DNA from: Acidobacteriota bacterium
GTDB lineage: Bacteria > Acidobacteriota > Vicinamibacteria > Vicinamibacterales > JACQTH01
NCBI GenBank assembly: GCA_016178075.1
Contig: JACOUA010000001.1
Coordinates: 1-36,341 of the forward strand
Length of the DNA: 36,341 bases
Reading direction: 5' to 3'
The notes beneath the pieces are model-generated. The model had not been told where the DNA came from. It did not search any database and saw only the letters and a list, made by a program, of their open reading frames with translations. A program made the position numbers and the translations under genes. Position 1 is the stretch's first letter. Each line of letters starts with the position of its first letter. Positions 1-7,627 of this stretch are shown here, in pieces.

Positions 1-105
1 GCGGCGCACCTGACCTTCACGACGACCCGCACGCTGCTGGGCCTCGCGTTTCTGCCACGCGCCTGGGCCGACCTCATCACCAAGTCAGCAGTCCAACATC
101 ACTGA
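1..105 (+). CDS. 3' end of an unidentified gene
   Basis: An open frame runs from the first base to a TGA at 103-105 and gives 34 residues ending KSAVQHH. I do not recognise the family. The piece has a hydrophobic centre (LLGLAFLPRAW) but is too short to assign. The last codons and the stop codon lie inside the left arm of a heptamer repeat array, so the extreme C-terminus may be repeat-derived. It is convergent with the minus-strand gene ending at 242. Reality as a gene is likely but unproven, because the start is outside the window. Confidence 0.45.
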   Translation, partial: AAHLTFTTTRTLLGLAFLPRAWADLITKSAVQHH

Positions 106-242
106 GTCAGAAGTCCTGAGCGACTTCTCGTCTGTGACTTGATGCCTGTGGGCGGTAAAGTCACATTTTGTTGAATCGGGCGCGACGCCGCGGCCGCGCT
201 GACTTCTGACTTCAGACTTCAAACTTCTGACTTCCGACTTGT
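82..242. repeat. Inverted array of degenerate GACTTCN heptamers
   Basis: Six consecutive 7-mers fill 201-242: GACTTCT, GACTTCA, GACTTCA, AACTTCT, GACTTCC, GACTTGT. Further copies in the same orientation sit at 122-128 and 136-142. The complementary word occurs at 82-116; AGTCAGAAGTC at 105-115 is the exact reverse complement of 201-211. The left arm includes the stop codon of the plus-strand gene (103-105) and the right arm ends against the stop codon of the minus-strand gene (242-244). A folded structure could act as a bidirectional terminator for these convergent genes; that role is inferred. Confidence 0.75.
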
Positions 243-640
243 CACCCCATCGTGCTGACGCGCTCAGGGTTGATCTTGTAGATGACGCGGACTTCCCCCG
301 GTTGGCGAAACGGATAGACGTCCTTCCCCAGATACTTCTTCGCCATCTTGTTGATGTGGTCGTCCGCGCCCGCCTGCGTGACCTCGGCGACGCGTCCGCG
401 CACCGCCAGATGGCGATAGGGGTTATCCGGATCGATGATCTCGATCGCGACGCGCTGATCGCGCCGGATGTTCCGATCCTTCAGCCGGCCGACTGCGGAG
501 TTGACGAGGATGTGGCCGTCGACGAGGTCAACCCAGACCGGCGTCACTTGGGGGCTGCCGTCGGGCATCAGCGTCGCGAGATGCCCGAAGGCGCGTTTGC
601 TGAACAGATCGAGGTAAGCGTCCGGAATCGCGCTGGCCAT
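242..640 (-). CDS. PPOX-class F420-dependent oxidoreductase (split-barrel flavoprotein)
   Basis: A 132-residue protein of the pyridoxamine-phosphate-oxidase-like split beta-barrel superfamily, closest in pattern to the F420-dependent Rv1155-type group. Visible family motifs are HLATLMPDGSPQVTPVWV near the N-terminus, RLKDRNI-RRDQRVAIEI in the middle and PDNPYRHLAVRGRV after it. Such proteins bind deazaflavin F420 or a flavin and reduce small substrates in the cytoplasm; the substrate cannot be read from sequence. I chose the ATG at 638-640 because GGAGG lies 7 nt upstream on the minus strand and the family begins at MASAIPDAYLDLF; a longer frame reaching 730 has no support. It is divergent from an F420 reductase that starts 77 bp away, which supports F420 rather than FMN as cofactor. 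Confidence 0.85.
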   Translation of the reverse strand: MASAIPDAYLDLFSKRAFGHLATLMPDGSPQVTPVWVDLVDGHILVNSAVGRLKDRNIRRDQRVAIEIIDPDNPYRHLAVRGRVAEVTQAGADDHINKMAKKYLGKDVYPFRQPGEVRVIYKINPERVSTMG

Positions 641-717
641 GACAGGTCCTCCAGTCAAGTTGCGAACAGGCCGCAGCATATTTCCACATTCGCCATTGCG
701 CATACCAGAATACACGT

Positions 718-1377
718 ATGACCATTGCACTCATCGGTGGAACCGGCGCGGAGGGTCGTGGACTGGCCGCGCGCTTCGCGTCGGCGGGCCTGCGCGTCCT
801 CGTCGGCTCGCGAAGCCCGGATCGGGCCGCTGCCGCGGTGAAGGCGCTGCAGGCCGGCCGAGGCGACCTGCCGTTGTCCGCCGCCACCAACGACGAGGCC
901 ATCGCCGCATCCGACACCATCGTGCTTGCCGTGCCGTTTCCGTGCGTGAGCCGCCTGCTCGACGCCCAACACGCCAGGTTCAAATCGGGCGCGCTGCTCA
1001 TCGACGTGACGGTGCCGGTCGTCTTCGATGGCGCGCAGCCGCGCCTGCTGGACGTCAGCGAGGGATCGGCTGCGGAGCACATCCGGCGGCGGCTTCCGGA
1101 CGGCGTCGCTCTGGCCGCGTCGCTCAAAACGATCCCGGCCCGGGTCTTGAGTGGGGTCGCGCCGCTGGACTGTGACGAGTTCGTCTGCGGCGATTCCGAG
1201 TCGGCGCGCGAGCGCACGATCGCGCTGCTCCGTCTGATTCCCGGCCTTCGTCCGCTCGATGCTGGACCTCTCGACTCCGCGCGAACGTTCGAGCGGATGG
1301 CAATGCTCGCCATCACGCTCAACCGCCGCTACAAGAGCCGCGACGCGCGGTTCCACGTCGTCGGGCTCGCCACGTGA
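718..1377 (+). CDS. npdG: NADPH-dependent F420 reductase
   Basis: A 219-residue Rossmann-fold protein. It begins MTIALIGGTGAEGRGLAARF, with the dinucleotide loop GGTGAEG at residues 7-13, followed by VLVGSRSPDRA around residues 27-37, whose Ser-Arg is the usual contact to the NADP 2'-phosphate. This layout and length match the Fno/NpdG family, which passes hydride between NADPH and coenzyme F420 in the cytoplasm. The gene is divergent from an F420-dependent PPOX protein, so supplier and user of reduced F420 sit together. No clear Shine-Dalgarno precedes the ATG; translation may be leaderless or weakly initiated. No F420 biosynthesis genes are in the window. An NAD(P)-binding protein of another subfamily is the main alternative. 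Confidence 0.85.
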   Translation: MTIALIGGTGAEGRGLAARFASAGLRVLVGSRSPDRAAAAVKALQAGRGDLPLSAATNDEAIAASDTIVLAVPFPCVSRLLDAQHARFKSGALLIDVTVPVVFDGAQPRLLDVSEGSAAEHIRRRLPDGVALAASLKTIPARVLSGVAPLDCDEFVCGDSESARERTIALLRLIPGLRPLDAGPLDSARTFERMAMLAITLNRRYKSRDARFHVVGLAT

Positions 1378-1582
1378 TGTGGTCCGCGGCTTGACACAGG
1401 CCATTCAGCCGGGCTTGACCTGTGACGGGCACGGCGCGCCGTTATCAGGTATCATCGGCCGTTTTGAATCTGCCGCCGGCGGAGGGCGACTCCGTACCGG
1501 GCAGATGGTCCCCCTCAATCAGCTCCATCTGACGGTCGCCCGGTGTCCCAGAGATCGGCACCCGCGACCAGGAGGCACGATC

Positions 1583-2005
1583 ATGGCCGGCATCAACACG
1601 GGCAGCGTGATCAAAGGCGGGCTCGCGGCGGGACTCCTGATCAACATCAGCGAAACGATCCTCAACATGCCGGTGCTCGGTGCACAGTTCGAGGCGTTCA
1701 TGAAGTCGCTGAACCTCCCGCCGGTCGGCGGCGCCGCCATCGGATACTTCGTGGTCATGGGGTTCGTCCAGGGTCTGCTGCTTGCGTGGCTGTATGCGGC
1801 AATCCGGCCGCGGCTGGGTCCTGGCCCGAAGACCGCCACGATTGCAGGCCTGTACGTCTGGTTCTTCGCGAGCTTCTTCTGCGTCACCGGATTCGCGATC
1901 GTCGCGTTGTTCCCGACGAACCTCTTGATCATCACCCTGGTGTGGACGCTGGTCGAGCAGATCCTGGCCGCGCAGGTCGCCGGGTGGCTCTACGCCGAAG
2001 CCTGA
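1583..2005 (+). CDS. Four-helix integral membrane protein of unknown function
   Basis: A 140-residue, very hydrophobic protein with four likely membrane segments at about residues 8-29, 50-73, 84-109 and 112-136. It has no signal-peptide cleavage pattern and no catalytic motif that I recognise. The ATG at 1583 is chosen because GGAGG lies at 1571-1575, 7 nt upstream; the frame is open further upstream without a ribosome-binding site. The 205 bp between npdG and this gene hold no gene that I can support. TTGACA at 1391-1396 and TATCAT at 1450-1455 are promoter-like but wrongly spaced. A perfect hairpin follows 21 bp after the stop. The function is unknown. Confidence 0.8.
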   Translation: MAGINTGSVIKGGLAAGLLINISETILNMPVLGAQFEAFMKSLNLPPVGGAAIGYFVVMGFVQGLLLAWLYAAIRPRLGPGPKTATIAGLYVWFFASFFCVTGFAIVALFPTNLLIITLVWTLVEQILAAQVAGWLYAEA

Positions 2006-2026
2006 TCGGCTCCGGGCTCGAAGCTT

Positions 2027-2061
2027 AGTGGTCCGTCTCCATAATTAGGCGACGGACCACT
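2027..2061. terminator. Perfect 11-bp hairpin between convergent genes
   Basis: AGTGGTCCGTC (2027-2037) and GACGGACCACT (2051-2061) are exact reverse complements around a 13-nt AT-rich loop. It lies between the stop of the membrane protein (2005) and the stop of the minus-strand TonB receptor (2093), the right place for a bidirectional terminator. There is no T tract. An alternative is a tiny inverted-repeat element left by a transposon, since TAGTGGTC also occurs at 33039-33046 just outside the IS630 element. Confidence 0.6.
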
Positions 2062-2092
2062 TGACGGCGACGATGGACAACCCGCGCATCGA

Positions 2093-4930
2093 TCAGAATT
2101 TCAGCCGCAACTGCACTTCCACCCGCCGGTTGCCTGCTCCGGGAGCCGGCGCATAGACGTCTGCGAGTGAAGTTGCGGTTCCGAACAGGGGTGAGGTGAG
2201 GTTGCCGATGGGAGTCGCCCGATTCACGCGGTTGAACAGATTCCGGGCAGACACCGAAAGCGTGAAGTTGTAGGGTCTTTCCGCCCCGGACGAGGGCGCA
2301 CCCTTGGACGGTGCGCTCTTGCTCGTACCGAAGCCGAAGGTTCGGCTCGCTTTAAGGTTCACCGTGAAGTAGCCGGAAGCCCTGCCGTAGTTGCGTGTGA
2401 TCTCTTCGCCAGGCGGGGGATTCGGATCCAACGCGCCGAAGGGCGTGATGACAGTCCCGGGGCTGTTGAGATGGGCAGCTAGTCCAGGCCGTTCTGTCAA
2501 CAAGCTGTCACCATTGGTGTCTCTGCCCAAAGTGATATTGAACGGCGTTCCCGAACGAGCAACGATGGAAGAGCTGAACTGAAACTTGCCGGGTGCCGCA
2601 ATCGTCCCGGTCAGGACGAAGCGGTGCCGCTCATCCAGCACGGAACGCCCCGACTCGATGCTGTCGTCATACGGATTAGCGGGAAAGGTCGTCGGGCCGT
2701 CAGTATCGCTCGTCGCGTAATTCAAGACGTACAAGACGGAAAGCGTGAGATCTTTGTGGAGGCGGGTGCTCACATTTGTGTTCCACTGGCTTTGCTTGAG
2801 ACTGCCGCTCGATTCGTACAAGAAAATATTGCCCGGGCCATACGGTCGAATCCCGCTTGTCGCATCCCCCGGTATAAACGTTCCAGGTAATGGAGCGTTG
2901 ATGTTGCGAGAGCGCAAAAGGTGTCGGCCACGGGAAACGGAGAGCGTGCTGGTGACCGTCGCCTTGAGAGGCAACAAGCGTTCGATTCCGATCGAGGCTT
3001 GGATGATGTGGGGCGCGCGCAAATCCGAAGCCACGCGCCGGATGGTGGCCGGCAGCGGGTCACCAAGTGTCTGGACCGGGGGCACCGTCGGGAAAAAATT
3101 AGGGTTCCGAACCTGGTACTGGTGCTGATTCAACCCGTTTTCGCGGACTGTCTGCAGCGTCAGCTTTTCGCTGAAACGATCGTAAAAGATTCCGGCGCCG
3201 ACTCGCACCGCGGTTTTCCTCGTCTTGGGCTCCCCTGGAGCCCAGGCAAGGCTGATCCGTGGCGCAAGGTCCTTCCAGAAATGAAGGTTGTTCTGCCATT
3301 CGTAGCGCACCCCAAGGCTCAGCCTGAAGTTCGCGCGTATTGTCCAATCATCCTGAAAATACACGCCCAGGTCCGCCTGGCTGACGTCCGCTCTTGGGTT
3401 GCCTGCCGTGAGGGAAAACTGGCTGGCGCCGCCGCCTAGCTCGCGTGTTTGCACGCCCGTCAGACCTTGGCTTTGGAACAGGACCGTACGGCGATACCGT
3501 TCAAGTGCCGTGAGCGGTACCGACACAGGCTGGCCCGCTGGGTCCATCACAACCTCGTTGTTCCCGTCCAGCTTTGGCCCCGTGCCGCTCGGAAACCTGA
3601 ACGTGCCGCCGAAATTCTGCCGCGAAACATCAGCAATAGTGGCGGCACGGAAGCGCGCACCCCATCTTCGCGTGTGCGCGCCGGAGACGTAATATGTGGA
3701 GTTCTGAATCTCCCACCGATTCTGGTCAACAAAGGAGTATCCGATGTCCGTGCCGCCTCCAATGAAGGCGTCACTCACATTAATGGTGGGCACGGAGCTG
3801 TTGCCGCGCGACTCGGTGGAGGTCCGCACGAACTGCAGGCGCGTTTCGTTGATCGCCTGCGAGCTGAGCACGGCTGTTTCCGTCAGTTGAACCACGTGCT
3901 CGGTTTCGAGTGTGCTGTAGCCGCGCAAAGGCAGCGACAGCTCTCCGATACCCACGTTGTCACGGCCAATGCGGGTGTTCGCGTAGCGGGCCACGAGGGT
4001 ATTGTTCTGATTCAACTGGTAGTCGAGGCGAGGAGTGACGTTGACGCGGTGCTGTGGGCTGTCGACTGTCTGAAGCAGCGGCATGATGTTCAGATTCGCA
4101 TCCAGCACCGTCGCCCTGATCACCGCCGCCGTATTGATCTGTCGCGCTTCCATGTCCACAACGAACGAGGCGCGTTTGCTCAGCGGGCCACCGAGGTTGC
4201 CCCCGGAAAACGACTCCCGGAAGAGCGGGTGATCCCACGGATAGAAGGGGTTACGCGCATTGAACATGCCGTGCCCGAAGTTGAAGAACACCTGGCCGCG
4301 GAGCGTGTCCGACCCTGGCTTGGTGAAAACTTCGATCCGTCCGAAACCCACGCGATCATTGACGGCCGAAAAGGGGTTCTGATTGGTTCGGAACTCGCGA
4401 ACAGCCGCCTTGGGCGGAAGGCGGGCCCCAGAAAATCCATCAACGAACACTTGAGTGCCCTGGGGGGTTGCGGAGGATCCCGCCAGTGCCTCCAAATCTG
4501 CGGCCAAGTCGTCGGGATCCTCGGGCAGCACCTTGTCGTCGCCCGAGAGGACCACGGTACCCCTATGAAACGTGGGTTCGTACTTGAGTGTGATTTCCTC
4601 CTTGACTGGCTCGATGTTCAGCAAAATGGGAAGCGTCGTCGTGCGCCCCGCGGTAATCCTGACCTCTGTGTTTGCATACGGGGCAAAGCCGGTAAAAAAG
4701 GCGTGTACTGTGTAGCGGCCCGGTGCTAAACGGCTGAAAACATACGTGCCTGTCGCATCGGTTGCGACAGTCTCTGCGTTTCCCGTGGCGTCAGTAAGTG
4801 TGACAGCCGCGCCAGGAAGGGCTCCGCCCGTTGCATCAATGACCCGCCCCCTGACTGTCTCCGCTCGCCCATCACGTGCCCCCCTGGTATCAGTCGCCTC
4901 CTGCGCGAGCGCTGTGCCGACCGCCAGCAC
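2093..4930 (-). CDS. TonB-dependent receptor, Oar-like, with carboxypeptidase-regulatory-like domain
   Basis: About 945 residues, predicted outer-membrane beta-barrel importer. Order: a short hydrophobic export signal ending ALAQ, a carboxypeptidase-regulatory-like beta-sandwich (about 28-110, VRGRVIDATGGALPGAAV), a plug with VFVDGFSGARLPP and FGRIEVFTKPGSDTLRGQ (about 160-215), then a barrel ending in VEVQLRLKF with the terminal Phe expected for barrel insertion. It belongs to a different subtype from the other three receptors here, which share a GESPMLE plug motif. The start is uncertain: the ORF's first usual start is GTG 4930, but AGGAGG at 4963-4968 and hydrophobic residues upstream suggest initiation at a CTG (4954 or 4960). 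It lies directly behind a DUF5666-like gene, probably in one transcript. The ligand is unknown. Confidence 0.85.
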   Translation of the reverse strand: MLAVGTALAQEATDTRGARDGRAETVRGRVIDATGGALPGAAVTLTDATGNAETVATDATGTYVFSRLAPGRYTVHAFFTGFAPYANTEVRITAGRTTTLPILLNIEPVKEEITLKYEPTFHRGTVVLSGDDKVLPEDPDDLAADLEALAGSSATPQGTQVFVDGFSGARLPPKAAVREFRTNQNPFSAVNDRVGFGRIEVFTKPGSDTLRGQVFFNFGHGMFNARNPFYPWDHPLFRESFSGGNLGGPLSKRASFVVDMEARQINTAAVIRATVLDANLNIMPLLQTVDSPQHRVNVTPRLDYQLNQNNTLVARYANTRIGRDNVGIGELSLPLRGYSTLETEHVVQLTETAVLSSQAINETRLQFVRTSTESRGNSSVPTINVSDAFIGGGTDIGYSFVDQNRWEIQNSTYYVSGAHTRRWGARFRAATIADVSRQNFGGTFRFPSGTGPKLDGNNEVVMDPAGQPVSVPLTALERYRRTVLFQSQGLTGVQTRELGGGASQFSLTAGNPRADVSQADLGVYFQDDWTIRANFRLSLGVRYEWQNNLHFWKDLAPRISLAWAPGEPKTRKTAVRVGAGIFYDRFSEKLTLQTVRENGLNQHQYQVRNPNFFPTVPPVQTLGDPLPATIRRVASDLRAPHIIQASIGIERLLPLKATVTSTLSVSRGRHLLRSRNINAPLPGTFIPGDATSGIRPYGPGNIFLYESSGSLKQSQWNTNVSTRLHKDLTLSVLYVLNYATSDTDGPTTFPANPYDDSIESGRSVLDERHRFVLTGTIAAPGKFQFSSSIVARSGTPFNITLGRDTNGDSLLTERPGLAAHLNSPGTVITPFGALDPNPPPGEEITRNYGRASGYFTVNLKASRTFGFGTSKSAPSKGAPSSGAERPYNFTLSVSARNLFNRVNRATPIGNLTSPLFGTATSLADVYAPAPGAGNRRVEVQLRLKF

Positions 4931-4962
4931 CGACGCGAGCCAGACAGCAAGCAGCGGCAGAT

Positions 4963-4968
4963 CCTCCT
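4963..4968 (-). promoter_or_regulatory. Strong Shine-Dalgarno pointing to a non-ATG start
   Basis: AGGAGG on the minus strand lies 7 nt after the stop codon (4976-4978) of the upstream gene. It is 8 nt before an in-frame CTG (4952-4954) and 2 nt before another CTG (4958-4960), but over 30 nt before the GTG at 4930. Reading from CTG adds LLAVWLAS to the signal peptide core, which makes a more normal export signal, although without the usual basic N-region. Confidence 0.55.
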
Positions 4969-4975
4969 GAAATGC

Positions 4976-6244
4976 TCAAGGCACGCTGATATCGAAAAAA
5001 TTCCAGGGACCGACGACTTGGGTTTGGTCCCGCAGGACAGGGCCCAGGAGCGACTCGACGCCTGCCACCACCACGATGGCGGTGACGCGGGACGGCTCGG
5101 TCCCTACCGTGCACAAAACGATGATGATTTCGTCTCGCTTCAATTCACGGAGCGACAACACAGGCATCCGCTCTGGGTCCGTCAGGCCACCGCCTCCAGT
5201 CGCGCATTGGGTCGACCCCCCGCTCGGCCGTCCTCCTGACGCCGGCTTGCTGCCACCCTCCTGTTGTGGGCGTGCGGTCGCGGCGGCAGGCCGTGCGCCG
5301 TCTTTAGTCGGCCCCTCGCTCGGCCGCCCTCCTGACGCCGGGCTGCTGCCGCCTTCCTGCGGACGGTTTGCAGGCGTAGCCGGCTTCGTCGCGGGCATGC
5401 GACGCAGCATGGTATCGGAAGCGATCTTGACGCTGAGCGGCCTCCTAGTCCCTAAGTCGGTCATCCTGATTTCGCCGGCGGCCGCATCGATGGCGTTGAC
5501 CGTGCCTGCAATATTGCGGAACGACCCCGAGACAATTTTTTCGGCCTTGATGCGCGTGCCGTCGGAGTTCTTTTCCCCGAGAATGCGAAGGGCGTCGCCC
5601 ACTTTCAGTTCGGCGAACGAACTCGGCTTGGCTTGAACAAACCGAACCGAATCAGGTGCATAGCGGTGAAAGATCGTCTTCGGTGACGGCTCAACGATCA
5701 AGGTTCTGGACCCTGCGGACGAGCGCACCGATAGCGAGATCTCCTTGGTTTCTGGATTGAGTCCCGAAAGCGTGCCTGCAACAGCGCGCTTCTGCCAATC
5801 CGCACGTTCGCGCTCGCGTGTCTGCGCCAGATCCGCTTTGGTCATCACGATGACGGCCAGAGCGGGAATCGACTTCGGGTCCTCAGCCAACCGTCCTCGC
5901 GCATACACACGGTCGCCCACACCGATGTCGGCAGGAGTGATCTTTACAGCTTTTTTCAAGTCCGTTTCGCCGGGCGGCACGCGCAGGTACACGGTATTTT
6001 CTTGCAGAATGACGGTGATCGAGCCTCCGGCATCCATCTTGAGCTCAATCTGTTTGGCGGCGGGACTGGTGGCCGTGACCTCCCCAATCACGCTCTGCAG
6101 CGAGGCGCCCGAATTCCGCGCCGTTTCCTGAGCCGGCGCCGGCACAGAATCCTGAGCCGTTCCCCGAACTGCGGCGCCAAGCCCCAGGACCAGCATGGCT
6201 ACCGGGCACACCAATGCGCGCCCGAGAAGTCTCTGTCCGTGCAT
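4976..6244 (-). CDS. Secreted protein with three DUF5666-like units
   Basis: A 422-residue protein with an N-terminal signal peptide (about 1-30, ending GTAQ). It has three copies of a small beta-barrel pattern resembling DUF5666: about 52-134 (VIGEVTATS...IGVGDRVYARGRL), 153-238 (AVAGTLSGLNPETKEISL...LKVGDALRI) and 243-393. The third is interrupted by a low-complexity Gly/Pro/Ser linker (about 285-345) with two related blocks (EGGSSPASGGRPS and EGGSKPASGGRPS). There are no catalytic residues to point at; binding or scaffolding in the periplasm is plausible but inferred. The ATG at 6244 has a weak AAGAGG upstream. The stop is just ahead of the TonB receptor's ribosome-binding site, so the two are probably co-translated. 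Confidence 0.75.
   Translation of the reverse strand: MHGQRLLGRALVCPVAMLVLGLGAAVRGTAQDSVPAPAQETARNSGASLQSVIGEVTATSPAAKQIELKMDAGGSITVILQENTVYLRVPPGETDLKKAVKITPADIGVGDRVYARGRLAEDPKSIPALAVIVMTKADLAQTRERERADWQKRAVAGTLSGLNPETKEISLSVRSSAGSRTLIVEPSPKTIFHRYAPDSVRFVQAKPSSFAELKVGDALRILGEKNSDGTRIKAEKIVSGSFRNIAGTVNAIDAAAGEIRMTDLGTRRPLSVKIASDTMLRRMPATKPATPANRPQEGGSSPASGGRPSEGPTKDGARPAAATARPQQEGGSKPASGGRPSGGSTQCATGGGGLTDPERMPVLSLRELKRDEIIIVLCTVGTEPSRVTAIVVVAGVESLLGPVLRDQTQVVGPWNFFDISVP
5221..5360. repeat. Two direct copies of a ~44-bp coding repeat
   Basis: 5221-5264 and 5317-5360 are similar stretches containing CTCCTGACGCCGG, 96 bp (32 codons) apart and therefore in the same frame. They encode the two EGGS-PASGGRPS blocks in the linker of the DUF5666-like protein. 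An in-frame duplication is the simplest explanation. Confidence 0.7.
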
Positions 6245-6318
6245 TCGACCTCTTTCCTTGCGGAAACAGCCGCTTCATCTCATCTCTGCGGCCTCATCTC
6301 TCAGCCTGAACGCGTCGC

Positions 6319-7569
6319 CTACCGTCGAACCGCGTCGTCGGTGGTCGACGTCACACTCTGTCCGTAGGCCGGCTGTAGGTACTTCTTCAGAAACGCGAGC
6401 TGCTTGCCCCACGCGTCGAGCCGATGGTCGCGCTGCGAGAAGCCGTGGCCTTCCTTCGGATACGTGAAGTAGCTGTACTCCTTGCCATGCTTCTTCAGCG
6501 CCGCAACGAGCTGCGCCGACTCGTACGGCGGCACCTGGGGATCCTCTTCGCCGTGCATGACCAGCACCGGCGTGGCGATCTTTGACACGTCCGCCAGGGC
6601 GTTGGCCTTGCGATAGACCTGCGGTTTTTCATCCGGCGTTCCGCCCATCTTCATCGTCCACCGCGCGGCGGCGTTGCGATTCGTGCGCTCATTATACGTG
6701 GCCCGGTCGACGACGCCGTACAGCTCGATGGCGACCTTGAACAGATCGGGCTGTTTCGTGATGGCGTACGCCACCATCGTGCCGCCATGACTTCCCCCGC
6801 CGATCCCCAGACGCTTGCGATCGGCCAGACCCTGGTCGACGAGATACCGTGCTCCCGCGACCACGTCGTCCAACTCGCCGCCTCCGCTGTCCTCGACGTT
6901 CAGATTGCGGAACTTCTCTCCGTAGCCGGTGCTGCCTCGATAGTTTGGCTCGAGGACGACGTACCCTACTTTCAGCACGCCGCTGAAATACTCCGGCGAC
7001 CGCTCCACGTACGCGATGCGCTGGCCATCGGGCGACCAACTCGCAGCCGACGCGTCGTTGCCGGAGTCGGTAACGAGATTCGTCCGCTTCCCGTCGTCAC
7101 TCACCAGCATCAGGTCGTTGTTGCCGCGCCGCCCGGTTTCGAACAGGATCCACGTCCCGCGCGGCGACCATCGGGGCGATCGGTCGACCGCAGTCCGCGG
7201 ATCGCCGGCGCCCGCTGGATGGTTTGTCAGCCGGCGTGGCGGTCCGCCGTCGGTATCCACGACCCAGATGCTGCCTTGACTGGCAAATCCCAGCCGGCGT
7301 CCGTCTGCCGACCAGTTCAATCCGCTCTTGCCGCCGGGCGTCGTCGTCAGGACGACGGGCCAGCCGCCATCGACGGAGAGAAACTTGATCTGTCCATCAG
7401 CGGTGAAGGCGAAGTCACGCCCGCCCGGAGAGAGCAGGGGCACCGAAAGTCCATCCACCGACACGAGGTCTTCCAACGTGATGCGCGCGGCCGGCTGAGC
7501 AGGGCTCGCGAGCATCCGCATCGAGAGCACGAGGACTAATGAAGGCAGTGCCAGGCGACGCGTACTCAT
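6319..7569 (-). CDS. S9 peptidase with a large internal in-frame deletion
   Basis: 416 residues; full-length relatives in this window have 663-705. A signal peptide (about 1-28) is followed by a partial TolB/WD40-like propeller (LSPGGRDFAF, NWSADGRRLGF, RWSPRGTWILF, SWSPDGQRIAY). At residues 201/202 the text jumps from EYFSGVLKV to GYVVLEPNYRGSTGYG, which normally sits deep in the hydrolase domain. The rest of the propeller and the HGG loop are gone. The catalytic triad is still visible: Ser260 in GGGSHGG, Asp in HGEEDPQVP, His in KEGHGFS. ATG 7569 is preceded by AGAGGAG; the reading frame further upstream passes through a repeat hairpin. It may be inactive or an esterase-like remnant; an assembly error across the gap is also possible. 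It follows a TonB receptor by 58 bp. Confidence 0.8.
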   Translation of the reverse strand: MSTRRLALPSLVLVLSMRMLASPAQPAARITLEDLVSVDGLSVPLLSPGGRDFAFTADGQIKFLSVDGGWPVVLTTTPGGKSGLNWSADGRRLGFASQGSIWVVDTDGGPPRRLTNHPAGAGDPRTAVDRSPRWSPRGTWILFETGRRGNNDLMLVSDDGKRTNLVTDSGNDASAASWSPDGQRIAYVERSPEYFSGVLKVGYVVLEPNYRGSTGYGEKFRNLNVEDSGGGELDDVVAGARYLVDQGLADRKRLGIGGGSHGGTMVAYAITKQPDLFKVAIELYGVVDRATYNERTNRNAAARWTMKMGGTPDEKPQVYRKANALADVSKIATPVLVMHGEEDPQVPPYESAQLVAALKKHGKEYSYFTYPKEGHGFSQRDHRLDAWGKQLAFLKKYLQPAYGQSVTSTTDDAVRR

Positions 7570-7588
7570 AAAATTGTCTCCTCTGGGC

Positions 7589-7610
7589 GGGCCGACCTTC
7601 AGGTCAGCCC
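7589..7610. repeat. Imperfect palindrome between receptor and peptidase genes
   Basis: GGGCCGACCT (7589-7598) and AGGTCAGCCC (7601-7610) pair over 10 bp with one mismatch around a 2-nt gap. It lies in the 58-bp gap between the stop of the receptor (7628) and the start of the S9 gene (7569). It may attenuate transcription between the two or be a dispersed REP-like unit; translated, it gives the peptide ADLKVGP. Confidence 0.5.
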
Positions 7611-7627
7611 TGCAGAAAAGTCTCTTC

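Noticed and set aside
82-242. CRISPR array
   Set aside because: The repeats are 7 bp and contiguous, with no spacers and no cas genes nearby.
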